Made by a program: the position numbers and the translations under genes. The notes under the pieces are model-generated. The model saw only the letters and a list, made by a program, of their open reading frames with translations. It was not told the DNA's origin and ran no database searches. A stretch of DNA of 55,798 nucleotides, taken from assembly GCA_015069695.1 (NCBI GenBank), contig JADCRZ010000041.1, forward strand, positions 1 to 55,798, read 5' to 3'. Shown in pieces: positions 35,232 through 44,825 of this stretch (its first letter is position 1; each line of letters begins with the position of its first letter). This DNA is from Williamsia sp. Its GTDB lineage: Bacteria; Bacteroidota; Bacteroidia; Chitinophagales; Chitinophagaceae.

Positions 35232-37688
35232 CTATCCCCTATCAAAGGTCATTTTCCATTTGATCCGGTTGCTCTGCGCCTCCTGCTTTTTCATAAACCA
35301 AAGCCGGTAATACCTTCCCTGCTGCCAGGTGCCAATAAAATTATCGTAGTACATGCTGCCCGGGTCGCCATTTTGTCCGCCGGGGTATACACCGTATGCC
35401 TCGATCTCCGGACTGAGGTGCACAATCATCCGCCAGCTGGGACCATGGTCATCGCGCGTAGCGTTGACTGAGTAAGTGCCCCCGCCGGTATTGATGTGCT
35501 GGCGGCTGAATGAAGGCAGGGCGAGCAGGTGGTTGATATGGGTATCTTTGAACTGGTACCATTTCAAGCTGTTGGAAGTTCTTGCCTTTTCTAAAACGGG
35601 CATGGCCCTTCGGAGGGCTTCCATGACATCGTCCTGCAGGGTTTCTTTCCGGGGCGTCCTTATATCATCAAAAAACCGGTATGCAGAATCCTGTACGATG
35701 CCTTCTGCCAGCACACTTTCATACGGTGCCGGAACATGCTCAACACCGGCCAGCTCATCTTCATACACCACAGCATGCAGGCTATCGAACAGGATGTCGA
35801 ATATGGTCGGGCCTTCTTCCTGCGGGTTGTTATAGCCGCTCCAGCTTTTCAAGGTGTTCCAGTATTGCTTTTGACCCTCCAGCAGCTTGCTTTCATCCAC
35901 TGCCTTCAGCATATGGGGCAGCACGGAGCCGGCCAGTACATTGTAGTTATCGGTCTGCAGCTTCATCATATCCTGCAGGGTCACCTGCTGCATGGCAGAC
36001 AGGCGCTGGTTGATATACAGCCCCCGGTAAGGCGCAAACGAACCGCCCATGTAGTACGGGTAAGATGAGTCGGCCGGGTACTGGTTGGCACTGCTTACAA
36101 AGCCTCTTTCCGGATTCAGCTGGTGCGGATTTTCAGCCTGCGGGATCATGCCCTGCCACATATAGCTGCTGTCGTAACCGGGCATTACAAACTCGCCCTG
36201 CCGCTTCCACTTGGCCGGAAACTCTCCCTGCGCCCACAGGGCAATATCGCCGTTCTTGGCTGCGAAAATGCAGTTTTGTCCGGGTGTGTGAAAGTTCTTG
36301 ATGGCAGTAAGATAGTCGTTGTAGTTGCGGGCCCGGTTGAGCAGGTAAAATACTTTTACTTCGTTGCTGGGGTCATGTGCCTTCCATCTTACGGCATAGG
36401 ATTCGCCGTTGGTGACACGTCCGCCTGTATAATTTTTATCAAACAATACCGGACCAAACACCGTGTAAGCAACCGTATCCAGCACATCGGGTTTGTTCTT
36501 TACTTTGAAGCGTTCTATGCGCAGCTCGGTGTCTTTCCAGCTCCCATTGAACCAGTATTGCTTCCTGGTATCGTCTTTAAACCGGATGGCGTAGTAATCA
36601 CGCACATCACGGCCGGCATTGGTAAATCCAAAGGCACAGCTGTCGTTAAAGCCAATGGCCACACCCGGCGAGCAGGGAAAAGAAGCGCCGTACACATTAA
36701 AGCGGGGTGTTTGAAGCTGGATCTCATACCAGAGCGAAGGCAGGTTCAGGCCCAGGTGCGGATCGTTGCACAAGATGGGATGGCCGCTTTTTGATTTGGC
36801 AGGCCCTACCGCCCAGTTGTTGCTTCCGTTCTCGCGATCAGGTTTCAAGGGTTCACCCGGCAGCGCATTGCCGGCCTTTTTATAATTGAAATAGATGGAG
36901 TCAGCATCGGCAGGCTTTACAGGAACAATGCCCGGTTGATCGAAGACGGTTCCCTTTGGTACTACCGGATCAACAAAACCCTGGTAGTCGGGATAAAGCT
37001 GGTCGAACAATTCTTTGGTAAAAGCATTGCGGGCAGCAGTGTACTCAAAATCTTTTTCATAGCCCGCCAGGTCGAACGACATAAATTTTAAGAAAAGGGC
37101 TGTCTTCCCGTTTGACCAGGGTTCGGGCTGAAAGCCCAGCAGCTTGTACTCGAGCGGCATGCTGCTTTCAGTGAGGCTCTTTATATAGGCATTCACCCCG
37201 GCCGTATACGAATCACAGAACATCTTGGTAGCCGAATCAGCTTCAATCAGCTTCAGGGATCTTTCTGCGGCATAAGGCAATCCGAGGCGGCGGAAATACC
37301 GGTCAACCCGGTTCAGGATATCCTTTAAACCGTTCTTGTCGCCCAGCACTTCGCTGAGCCGGCCGGCAGCGACACGGGTCTGGAAATCCATCTGCCAGAG
37401 GCGGAAGCGGGCATGCAGGTAGCCCTGCACAAAAAAAGCATCTTCATCGTACTCAGCAAATACATGCGGCACAAGCCGGTCGTCGAAATAAACTTCTGTT
37501 TTTCCTTTCAGCCCGGGCAGCACCAGGCTCGCGTTGTAATCCTCATCTGCCGGGTCTGCGTTTTGCCATACGCCATGCTGCGGGCTCAGCAGCTTACCAA
37601 GCGGCGCGGGCAATACCAGACTGGTATTGAAGGCAAGGATCAGCAAAACAGTGATACCGGCCGATAGCAAAAAAGGGACAAGTCTCAT
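35232..37688 (-). CDS. Penicillin acylase family (Ntn-hydrolase) protein
   Basis: 818 residues with an N-terminal signal anchor (LLSAGITVLLILAFNTSLVL). The A chain contains VYFDDRLVPHVFAEYDEDAF. The self-cleavage site is visible as GSNNWAVGPAKSKSGHPIL, in which the Ser becomes the new N-terminal nucleophile, followed by CNDPHLGLNLPSLWYEIQLQ and GFTNAGRDVRDYY. Members hydrolyse amide bonds of penicillins, acyl-homoserine lactones or peptides; substrate unknown. Likely periplasmic. Confidence 0.92.
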   Translation of the reverse strand: MRLVPFLLSAGITVLLILAFNTSLVLPAPLGKLLSPQHGVWQNADPADEDYNASLVLPGLKGKTEVYFDDRLVPHVFAEYDEDAFFVQGYLHARFRLWQMDFQTRVAAGRLSEVLGDKNGLKDILNRVDRYFRRLGLPYAAERSLKLIEADSATKMFCDSYTAGVNAYIKSLTESSMPLEYKLLGFQPEPWSNGKTALFLKFMSFDLAGYEKDFEYTAARNAFTKELFDQLYPDYQGFVDPVVPKGTVFDQPGIVPVKPADADSIYFNYKKAGNALPGEPLKPDRENGSNNWAVGPAKSKSGHPILCNDPHLGLNLPSLWYEIQLQTPRFNVYGASFPCSPGVAIGFNDSCAFGFTNAGRDVRDYYAIRFKDDTRKQYWFNGSWKDTELRIERFKVKNKPDVLDTVAYTVFGPVLFDKNYTGGRVTNGESYAVRWKAHDPSNEVKVFYLLNRARNYNDYLTAIKNFHTPGQNCIFAAKNGDIALWAQGEFPAKWKRQGEFVMPGYDSSYMWQGMIPQAENPHQLNPERGFVSSANQYPADSSYPYYMGGSFAPYRGLYINQRLSAMQQVTLQDMMKLQTDNYNVLAGSVLPHMLKAVDESKLLEGQKQYWNTLKSWSGYNNPQEEGPTIFDILFDSLHAVVYEDELAGVEHVPAPYESVLAEGIVQDSAYRFFDDIRTPRKETLQDDVMEALRRAMPVLEKARTSNSLKWYQFKDTHINHLLALPSFSRQHINTGGGTYSVNATRDDHGPSWRMIVHLSPEIEAYGVYPGGQNGDPGSMYYDNFIGTWQQGRYYRLWFMKKQEAQSNRIKWKMTFDRG

Positions 37689-37782
37689 ACTGGGGATTTC
37701 GTAAGGCTTAAAAGTAGAATAAATTTTATAGAATAAGAAAGTGATCTAACGCTTGTGCATCTCCGCGAGATGGACCCTAGTT

Positions 37783-38889
37783 CTATGCGGCACACAAGCC
37801 AGCGATTAATTCCGCTAACTCCTGCGCTGTATTAAAAGCATGCAGTACAATGCGCAGGCGCTCCTCTCCTTTGGGTACGGTAGGATACAGGATGGGCCGT
37901 ACGTCCAACCCCCGTTCCTGCAGCCGGGCCGCAAGAGCCCTGACCTCGCTGTTGCCCGGTACAACAACACCTTGCACGGGTGTTTGGCTCACCAGCTTTT
38001 GGCAAGGCAAAGCGGCCGACTGGAACGCATTGATGAGCCCTGCCAGCTGTTGGCGTTCTGCCTGCATGTGAGGGAATATTTGATAGGATGCCCGGATGGC
38101 TGCTACACTGGCCGGCGGCAACGCCGTGCTGTACATAAAGGGACGGGAAAAATTGATGAGATAATCCCGCAGCAGCTCACTGCCCAGGACGATGGCTCCA
38201 TGCGCGCCACAGGCTTTGCCAAACGTGTGGATCCTCGCAAAGCAGGAGTCTTCTAACTGCAGCGCTTGCACCAGTCCCGCTCCCTGTTCACCAACCACGC
38301 CGGTTGCGTGGGCTTCGTCTACGATGAGCCGGGCTCCGTATTGATTGCACAAGGCTGCCATTGCAGGCAAGGGCGCTGTGTCCCCATCCATCGAGAAAAC
38401 AGATTCCGTGACGACAAAGAGATTTCCGGTAGCTGCCCGGAGTTTTTTTTCCAGCTCATCCAGCTTGTTGTGCCCGAAGGAAAGGCTTTGTGCAAAGCTC
38501 AGGCGGATGCCATCGCGCAGGGAAGCATGGATCAGGTAATCATATAAGATCGTATCACCGCGCTGGGGCACACAGCTGAGCAGTCCGACATTGGCATCAT
38601 AGCCGGAATTGAAGAGCAGTCCGCCAAGCGCTTTGTGAAACCGGGCCAGCTCCCTTTCTGTTTCTTCGACCAGGGAGTAATTTCCGGTGAGCAGGCGGGA
38701 ACCGGTGCTGCCGGAAGGCCAGGGACTGTCTTCCTTGTCATGCATCCACTGTTCCAGCAGGGCCTGTTTTGTTATGCCCAGGTAATCATTCGAGCAAAAA
38801 TCAACCGCATTGCGCTGCAGGCGCAGCTGCCTGAAAGCGTGCAGCGCTTTTCTTTCATCGAGCTTTTTGCGTAAAAAATCTTCTGCCAA
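37783..38889 (-). CDS. bioF: 8-amino-7-oxononanoate synthase-like PLP enzyme
   Basis: 368 residues of the alpha-oxoamine synthase family. Motifs are VDFCSNDYLGIT, GSTGSRLLTGNY, LIVDEAHATGVVGEQGAG and the PLP-lysine region HTFGKACGAHGAIVLG. Length and motifs fit BioF (pimeloyl-thioester plus alanine in biotin synthesis); a related ligase-type function is possible. The start appears to be TTG at 38889 since no in-frame ATG lies upstream. A 22-bp palindrome is centred about 16 bases upstream, a candidate operator. The divergent neighbour is miaE. Confidence 0.85.
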   Translation of the reverse strand: MAEDFLRKKLDERKALHAFRQLRLQRNAVDFCSNDYLGITKQALLEQWMHDKEDSPWPSGSTGSRLLTGNYSLVEETERELARFHKALGGLLFNSGYDANVGLLSCVPQRGDTILYDYLIHASLRDGIRLSFAQSLSFGHNKLDELEKKLRAATGNLFVVTESVFSMDGDTAPLPAMAALCNQYGARLIVDEAHATGVVGEQGAGLVQALQLEDSCFARIHTFGKACGAHGAIVLGSELLRDYLINFSRPFMYSTALPPASVAAIRASYQIFPHMQAERQQLAGLINAFQSAALPCQKLVSQTPVQGVVVPGNSEVRALAARLQERGLDVRPILYPTVPKGEERLRIVLHAFNTAQELAELIAGLCAA

Positions 38890-38894
38890 GCGCG

Positions 38895-38916
38895 GTTGTT
38901 TGTTTAAACAAAGAAC
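38895..38916. promoter_or_regulatory. 22-bp palindrome between bioF and miaE (candidate operator)
   Basis: GTTGTTTGTTT / AAACAAAGAAC is self-complementary except for one base pair, with a perfect 14-bp core TTTGTTTAAACAAA. It lies six bases upstream of the bioF start. It may bind a regulator of biotin synthesis, but no regulator is identified here. Confidence 0.5.
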
Positions 38917-38949
38917 GGAAAGATTTTAAACTTGGAGCCGGATTCCCTG

Positions 38950-38957
38950 TAAATTTG
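38950..38957 (+). promoter_or_regulatory. Bacteroidota -7 box (TAAATTTG) at miaE
   Basis: TAAATTTG is a full TAnnTTTG match six bases before the miaE ATG, so the transcript would begin at or next to the start codon (leaderless). Confidence 0.5.
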
Positions 38958-38963
38958 CGGGCT

Positions 38964-39572
38964 ATGAACGGGGTGCCAGAACAAAAAAACATTCTAGGAC
39001 TTCAGCTGCCTACAGACCCGCGTTGGGTAGACCTGGCAAGCATTTCACTGGAAGCGATCCTCACCGACCATGCCTGGTGTGAACAAAAAGCTGCTTCCAG
39101 CTGCATCTCGCTGATCCAGCGCTATCCGGAGAAGCAGGAACTTGTAGAAGCCCTCTCACCGATCGTTACAGAAGAATGGGGTCATTTTCGCATGGTAATT
39201 GCCGAACTGAAAAAAAGGGGACTTCAATTAGGCCGCCAGCGAAAAGACGCTTATGTAAATGAACTTCTTCAATTTCAAAAGAAGGATGGCTCCCCGCAGG
39301 ATAGCCTGCTCGACAAGCTGCTCATTTTTGCCCTGATAGAAGCGCGGAGCTGTGAGCGGTTCAAGCGGCTCAGCGAAGGACTGGAAGACCCCTACCTGCG
39401 CACGTTCTACCGCCGCTTTATGGAAAGCGAAGCCGGCCATTACCACCTGTTTATAGAGCTGGCGGAAACTTATATAGAGCGGGACAAAGTGCGGACGCGC
39501 TGGGCAGCGTGGCTGGAGTGGGAAGCGGGCGTGATGAACCGGATAGAGCTGCGGGGCGACCGGATGCATTGA
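38964..39572 (+). CDS. miaE: tRNA-(ms2io6A37) hydroxylase MiaE
   Basis: 202 residues. Ferritin-like di-iron enzyme that hydroxylates the isopentenyl group of A37 in tRNA. Metal ligands are visible in LEAILTDHAWCEQKAA, VTEEWGHFRMV, LIEARSCERF and FMESEAGHYHLF (paired E-x2-H). The ATG at 38964 is used; the longer form starts with TTG upstream of the likely transcription start. The next gene follows after 35 bases. Confidence 0.9.
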   Translation: MNGVPEQKNILGLQLPTDPRWVDLASISLEAILTDHAWCEQKAASSCISLIQRYPEKQELVEALSPIVTEEWGHFRMVIAELKKRGLQLGRQRKDAYVNELLQFQKKDGSPQDSLLDKLLIFALIEARSCERFKRLSEGLEDPYLRTFYRRFMESEAGHYHLFIELAETYIERDKVRTRWAAWLEWEAGVMNRIELRGDRMH

Positions 39573-39607
39573 CAGGACAGGAATACCAAACCCACATTGA
39601 TACGTGC

Positions 39608-40666
39608 ATGAACGACAACATTGTACTTAAAGCAGCCGCCCAGTTCGGACACGGGATTCCGGTTGTTGAAAAGCTAGGCAACGGTTTGATCAACCGGACT
39701 TACAAGATCTTGTTTACAGACGATGCAGACCCGCTTGTGCTGCAATGCCTGAACCAGCGGGTATTCAGCCGGCCTGAAAACGTGATCCTCAACTACCGGC
39801 TTATCTACAACCACCTGCAGCAGCAATCTGATGTACATATACCTGCGCTGGTGCCTTCGCATCACCACAAAGACTACTGGATCGATGCGGATGACAATAT
39901 CTGGAAGGCGACAGCGTATATTCAGGATTCATACACCCATTCGGTAGCGACCAGCAGCCGGGATGCGGGTGCAGCTGCTTCCTGCTTTGCCGCGTTTGTA
40001 GATGCGCTGACCGGGCTGGACGAACACCAGCTTTACATCCCCTTGCCCAACTTTCATGACCTGTTGCTCCGCTACCGGCAGTTTGAGGAAGCTATCGAAG
40101 GCGGCAGCATCATGCGGCTCCTGCGGGCCACGCACGTGATCGCCGAACTGCGGCAGCGAAAAAGACTTGTTGGCTATTACCAGCACATCTGCAACAATGG
40201 GGATTATCCTGTCCGCCTGATGCACCACGACGGCAAGATCAGCAATATCCTGTTCCACCGCACAACCAGCGAAGCCATCTGCCCGGTTGACCTGGACACG
40301 GTGATGCCCGGCCATTTTTTTTCCGATATCGGCGACCTGATCCGCACCATGTCGTGCACGGTCGATGAAAACAGTACAGCCTGGGAAAAGATAGACATCC
40401 AGCCGGCGTACTACCAGGCCATCGTTCAATCTTATTTATCCAGAACAGGTGAACTGTTCACCGAACAAGAGAAAAAAGACATCCATTACAGCGGCCTGCT
40501 CATGACCTATATGCAGTCACTCCGCTTCGTAACTGACTTTCTCAACAACGACATCTATTATCAAACCAATTTTCCCGAGCAAAACCTCCACCGCGCACTG
40601 AATCAATTGATTTTACTGGAGAAGCTGGAAGAGTACCTGCGGGATGAAGTGGGATTTGTGGTATGA
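39608..40666 (+). CDS. Phosphotransferase family kinase, N-acetylhexosamine 1-kinase-like
   Basis: 352 residues of the aminoglycoside-phosphotransferase fold. N-terminal GNGLINRTYKILF corresponds to the nucleotide loop. The catalytic region reads LMHHDGKISNILFH with the metal-binding ICPVDLDTVMPGHFFSDIGD, closely resembling NahK, which phosphorylates GlcNAc/GalNAc at C1. Start chosen at the ATG 39608 (MNDNIVLKAA) because the longer frame overlaps miaE. Probable role in salvage of amino sugars. Confidence 0.85.
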   Translation: MNDNIVLKAAAQFGHGIPVVEKLGNGLINRTYKILFTDDADPLVLQCLNQRVFSRPENVILNYRLIYNHLQQQSDVHIPALVPSHHHKDYWIDADDNIWKATAYIQDSYTHSVATSSRDAGAAASCFAAFVDALTGLDEHQLYIPLPNFHDLLLRYRQFEEAIEGGSIMRLLRATHVIAELRQRKRLVGYYQHICNNGDYPVRLMHHDGKISNILFHRTTSEAICPVDLDTVMPGHFFSDIGDLIRTMSCTVDENSTAWEKIDIQPAYYQAIVQSYLSRTGELFTEQEKKDIHYSGLLMTYMQSLRFVTDFLNNDIYYQTNFPEQNLHRALNQLILLEKLEEYLRDEVGFVV

Positions 40667-40693
40667 TCTTATACCAGTTCAGATTAAGGGGTA

Positions 40694-42130
40694 TCATTTT
40701 ATCTTTTTCCATTCGTATTCCTTGTCCTGTTTGAGTATAAGCTTTTGCACGTTGCCCTCCTCCAGGATAAACGTACAGATCGTCCGCATCTGCTTTATAT
40801 CCGGCAACAGGAATTGGGTGTCAGATAATGGCAGCATGACCATGTGTTTGCCTGTTCCGTTGGAAAGGTCCATGTATAGTTTTCCATGATCTTTATAAAT
40901 AGTCAGTGTTTGGTTTTCTTTGAACGTGGCAGCATACGTCCCGGTATTTTTATCGAGCGCAGCATCATCCAGTACAACTTCCTTATCAGGCCGGCTTCCG
41001 GCAGCAAGAGAAAAAATCTTGTCAAACAGTCTGAACCTTCCATCACTGAAACCGGTTTTATCTTCACCGGATAACTGGTTGGTTAAAACAGCCACATACA
41101 CATCCTTATCGGGGTAGTATTCTTCGAACGCAGTAAAGCCGCTTACCTGTCCTTCGTGGTGAACCCGCTTTGCGCCAAAGCTATCAACAAACCAGCCATA
41201 ACCATAGTTGGTGTAAGTACCATTGTTCAGTTTATAAGGTGTGAAAGCCCTGTGCAACCCTTCCTTACTTACCAATTTATAACTGAGCAGCGCATTGTTC
41301 CACTGATACAAATCACTTGTGGTAGATAGCAAATCGCCGCATCCAAATGCCAGGGAGGCTGTCTGGTATTCACAGTTTTCAAAGAAGCCCTTGTCTCTTG
41401 TATAACCTTCCACGCGGTTGGGAACAATGGTATGTTCATGCGCAAAAAGGGTGTGTTGCAAACCGGCACGGCCAATAACATGTTCCTTCATGTACCGGTG
41501 ATAATCTCCAGCAACCTGTTGAATAATATAAGCCAGCAGCACATATCCGGAATTGGAGTAGTTGTATTTGGTTCCGGGCTTGAACTGAAGCGGCATGTAA
41601 TCAAAAGATTTTATGAGTTGTTTTGGTGTGAAATCATGTCTTTCAACATCGGGATGATGTGTTGTATCTGCATTTGAATAATCAGGGATGCCGGAAGTAT
41701 GCGTCAGGAGATGTTCAACGGTAATGGTGTAACCTTTTGAGGGAAAGTCAGGAATATATTTTTGAATGCTGTCCTGCAAAGAAAGCTTTCCCTGTTCAAC
41801 CAATTGCAGGATGCCGATCGCTGTAAACTGCTTGGTAACAGACCCGATCCTGAAAACCCCATCGGGTTTCATCGGCACCCCCAATTCTATGTTTGCGGCG
41901 CCAAATGCTTTTCTATATACCACATTTCCCTTCCGGGCAATCAGGATAGAAACGCCGGGCTCATGTAACGGGAACGCTGCGGAAAGCAGGCTGTCAGCAG
42001 ACTTCGTTAAATCATCATCATCAGCAGTTTGGGCATATATGCAGGAGAAACAGAATAAAAAAACAAGCAGGCATGTGGAACAAATCTTTTTACGGAAATG
42101 GGGAGACGTCCATTGGATAATGTAGTGCAT
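40694..42130 (-). CDS. Serine hydrolase, class C beta-lactamase/DD-peptidase fold
   Basis: About 478 residues with a signal peptide (TCLLVFLFCFSCIYAQ). The catalytic set is SVTK (in GSVTKQFTAIG), YSN (in YNYSNSGYVLL) and HHEG in place of KTG. A C-terminal beta-rich extension (~from residue 380) resembles the DUF3471-like tail of related esterases. Exported; it could be a D-amino peptidase or esterase rather than a resistance enzyme. The ATG at 42130 is used over the TTG three codons earlier. Confidence 0.88.
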   Translation of the reverse strand: MHYIIQWTSPHFRKKICSTCLLVFLFCFSCIYAQTADDDDLTKSADSLLSAAFPLHEPGVSILIARKGNVVYRKAFGAANIELGVPMKPDGVFRIGSVTKQFTAIGILQLVEQGKLSLQDSIQKYIPDFPSKGYTITVEHLLTHTSGIPDYSNADTTHHPDVERHDFTPKQLIKSFDYMPLQFKPGTKYNYSNSGYVLLAYIIQQVAGDYHRYMKEHVIGRAGLQHTLFAHEHTIVPNRVEGYTRDKGFFENCEYQTASLAFGCGDLLSTTSDLYQWNNALLSYKLVSKEGLHRAFTPYKLNNGTYTNYGYGWFVDSFGAKRVHHEGQVSGFTAFEEYYPDKDVYVAVLTNQLSGEDKTGFSDGRFRLFDKIFSLAAGSRPDKEVVLDDAALDKNTGTYAATFKENQTLTIYKDHGKLYMDLSNGTGKHMVMLPLSDTQFLLPDIKQMRTICTFILEEGNVQKLILKQDKEYEWKKIK

Positions 42131-42397
42131 GAAGTGCAAGGTTTTGGGTTGATGGGGATTCTTCTATGGGAGCATCTGAACACTTGAATTTGTCGAGTTC
42201 ACCCAAACAAATTCATTTAAAGATAAAACTTGTTTTTTAATGTAAACTTCTGTGAGGTTCCGCTGGATGACCAAGGCATGACCGGAGTGGTAGCCCTCGC
42301 ACTGAAATCGCTGAAGGATGCGTTAACGAACCAGGTTGTTTCAATGCAACAAGTCCCTTCTTTCCATGCTTTGGCAATGCCTCACTGATCAAGGGTT

Positions 42398-42617
42398 TTA
42401 TTGCATGTCCTTGATCTCTTTTTCTGTCAGCCGCAGAAACCGGGCGGCATTGTTAAACAAGATGTCTCGCTTTTGTGCAGCTGAAAGAAACCAGGCCTTG
42501 GTCGTTGGCACCATAGGCATGAAGATGCATGTCAATTACAGGTAGTATATGCTTCCGGGCAGAGAGAGACGATGCAACAAAGAGCAAGAGCGAACAAAAC
42601 ATTGTTTTTCCAAGCAT
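42398..42617 (-). pseudogene. Remnant of a secreted amidohydrolase (internally deleted)
   Basis: The minus strand reads from ATG 42617 a signal peptide (MFCSLLLFVASSLSA) and the metal-binding start ILPVIDMHLHAYGANDQG (D-x-H-x-H). A few codons later, in another frame, it continues as the amidohydrolase C-terminus (KRDILFNNAARFLRLTEKEI) and stops at 42398. The whole catalytic barrel between the two is missing, so this is a deletion scar. About 70 codons remain. Confidence 0.75.
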
Positions 42618-42745
42618 GCTGAAAAGCTTGGTTTCCCTGAGACGGCAAAGCGGAAGCTTTCCATAGAGCAGCTTGATAGATTGTTGTTTTCTGTGCTGGA
42701 GGAAGATTTGTGTAACAGGGAAAATACATGCTGTTCAGCTTTTCA

Positions 42746-43078
42746 TTAAAGCCATCTGCGCACCTTCCTGGTGTATTCGTTGTATTCATTCCCAAAATCA
42801 TCCTGCAAACGAGGTTCTTCGAAAAATATGATAAAAGTGTTAAAGGCGATAAAAATCAAGACGGCGTAGACAAGTAATGTATAAGACTGAAAAAAAATGC
42901 TTTTTCCCGCTAACATCATTGTTACACCAATATACATCGGGTTGCGGGAAAACTTGTATAGTCCTGATATCACCAATTTCTTTGTCGGGTCGGCTGGAGA
43001 CAATGTACCACGACCGTGAATAGCAAAACTTGCCACGCAGATCAATACAATAACCGATCCTGCCGCAAGTATTGACAA
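42746..43078 (-). pseudogene. Isoprenylcysteine carboxyl methyltransferase-family fragment
   Basis: 110 codons from a TTG. The core motif LVISGLYKFSRNPMYIGVTM and the ending GNEYNEYTRKVRRWL are those of ICMT/phospholipid methyltransferase-type membrane enzymes. The expected N-terminal membrane helices are absent in this frame; a neighbouring frame at 43079-43130 reads ENILYIGLAIGL, and two in-frame stops lie upstream. It is probably truncated by a frameshift. Confidence 0.55.
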
Positions 43079-43742
43079 ACCGATCTAAGCCGATAGCTAA
43101 ACCAATGTACAGAATATTTTCAAATGCCAAAATTCAAGGCTTTATACAAGTAGAATTCTTTCTTACGTTTTCCTACCACAGGTACCGAAAGAATATCCAT
43201 TGCTTGTAGACTGTTCTGCCTGGCTGCATACGCCCGCTTGAACGAATGCTGATGCCATACAAAAGGGGATCATTGTTACCACATCCGCCCCGCTTGCGTA
43301 AATCGCAGTATTGGCTACGATGCGTTTCCGGTATTTTCCCATGACCAGCGCGCTACTGCACAAATCCCTTGGCCGTTAACTGCTGGTTCAACCTGTAACA
43401 GGTTATCATTAGAATCGGACAGATCAATAGAAAATTTCAATCATGAAAACGGTTCTCAATCATATTCAGATCAGAAAGCACATCCTTCACCTTTCACTTC
43501 ACATAAAACGCTTCCTTACTTATGTAACCTATCCGATTTTCTTTACTGGCGGGATAGTTCAACGGCATTTCTGCATAAGTAAGGTTCTGATAAAGGATCA
43601 TAGGAGTCACTATTGAGTCCAAGCTTGTTTCATTTACCCATTGTTCCTTACAGAGCAGGATTCTTTTGTATTTCAGCGTAATGCAGAGGGACACAACCGG
43701 CCTGCTAATCTCTCTAGTTCGCCCTACAAAATCCTCCCCCAA
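43079..43742. other. Degenerate intergenic region
   Basis: Two short minus-strand frames (43163-43363 and 43494-43742) have partly protein-like composition (for example KRIVANTAIYASGADVV) but no recognisable family or credible start. A 15-bp palindrome AACCTGTAACAGGTT lies at 43390-43404. I see no intact gene; this continues the decayed stretch that begins near 42.2 kb. Confidence 0.5.
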
Positions 43743-44723
43743 TTACCTGCCCGCAAAATAGCGTTCTTCCTCATTGAAATCTAAATAAGGATAGGTTTGC
43801 TGAAGGGTCTGTATACGCGCATGCATGCTCTCTAAAAACTTCTTGTGTGCCGCAGTAGCAGGGTAGGATGGTTTGTGGCGGAATGCTAGATTGATCTTTT
43901 TGATTTCTTCGATCAGGCCGGATAGCTCAGGAGCTGTATAGGATCCGATGAATTTGTTGAACACGAAATCCGTGGCGGCGTAATTGGGATGCACCAGGTC
44001 GATGTCGTAGAAGCGGTAGTCGCGGAGGACATCAATGACGAGTTCATAGGCAGGAAAATAATGCGTATTGCTGTAGTTTTTTACAACCTGGTGAACCGCT
44101 TCAATCAGTCGTGCCTTGCTTCTATTGTTTTCTATCACGCCGTCGCGGATATGCCTGACCGGACTGATGGTAAAGATGATCCGCAGCTCCTGGTTGAGCA
44201 CATGCAAGCTGTCCAGACAGGTGCGCAGCCCGTCAACTATGTCATCAATCTCCATCAAATGCTTGTTGAACCACTGTGCGGGCGCGCGATGACAATTGGC
44301 AACCGCTTCTCCTGTTTGTTGCAGGCGGTAGGAAAAAGCCGTTCCAAGCGTGATGATCAGCCAGCGGGACTTCTTCAGGAATGCATGAGCTTCCTGCCGC
44401 GCCCGGTTGATGCCGGCAAGTACGTCTTCTGGTTCCATGCCGGAAAACTGGGAATGATGCTGCCAGCTTTGCCAAAGCTCATGGAGGAAAAAAAGATCGG
44501 CCGGACCGGCAGGCTTGTTTTCTATATACGAGACCAAACTGCTGCAAACACTGTGCGGATCGAACAGGATGCCGTTCGGATTTTGCAGGGTTGTGAATTT
44601 TAAGTCGGCCAGCCGGTTGCCGATATGCTGTGTAAAACAGGATCCGATCAGCAGAACCGGATCGGTGTGCCGGATGGTTGTTCCACCAGGTAGCGGAATA
44701 TCTATGTCGACAAATAATTTCAT
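43743..44723 (-). CDS. GSCFA-domain protein
   Basis: 326 residues from the ATG at 44723. The family name motif is visible as LLIGSCFTQHIGNRLADL at residues ~25-42, followed by NPNGILFDPHSV, the SRWLIITLGTAFSY segment and FTISPVRHIRDG, and DLVHPNYAATDFVF near residue 260. GSCFA proteins are thought to be SGNH-like hydrolases; the substrate is unknown. No signal peptide. The gene follows the HMG-CoA lyase-type gene on the same strand, 102 bases apart. Confidence 0.88.
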   Translation of the reverse strand: MKLFVDIDIPLPGGTTIRHTDPVLLIGSCFTQHIGNRLADLKFTTLQNPNGILFDPHSVCSSLVSYIENKPAGPADLFFLHELWQSWQHHSQFSGMEPEDVLAGINRARQEAHAFLKKSRWLIITLGTAFSYRLQQTGEAVANCHRAPAQWFNKHLMEIDDIVDGLRTCLDSLHVLNQELRIIFTISPVRHIRDGVIENNRSKARLIEAVHQVVKNYSNTHYFPAYELVIDVLRDYRFYDIDLVHPNYAATDFVFNKFIGSYTAPELSGLIEEIKKINLAFRHKPSYPATAAHKKFLESMHARIQTLQQTYPYLDFNEEERYFAGR

Positions 44724-44825
44724 GAATTCGTGGCGGCTGTGACACCGGTTGTAAATAGTAAATACCTTGCCTGCTAAAATCCGATCACCCTCATTTCCTT
44801 CCTGCAAGCTGAACCGTCCTGTTGC

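Noticed and set aside
42240-42387. Plus-strand frame reading VPLDDQGMTGVVALALKSLK
   Set aside because: Composition is protein-like but there is no start, upstream stops occur, and no family is recognised; at most a gene remnant.
43494-43742. 82-codon minus-strand frame before the GSCFA gene end
   Set aside because: No recognisable domain or credible start; left as part of the degenerate region.
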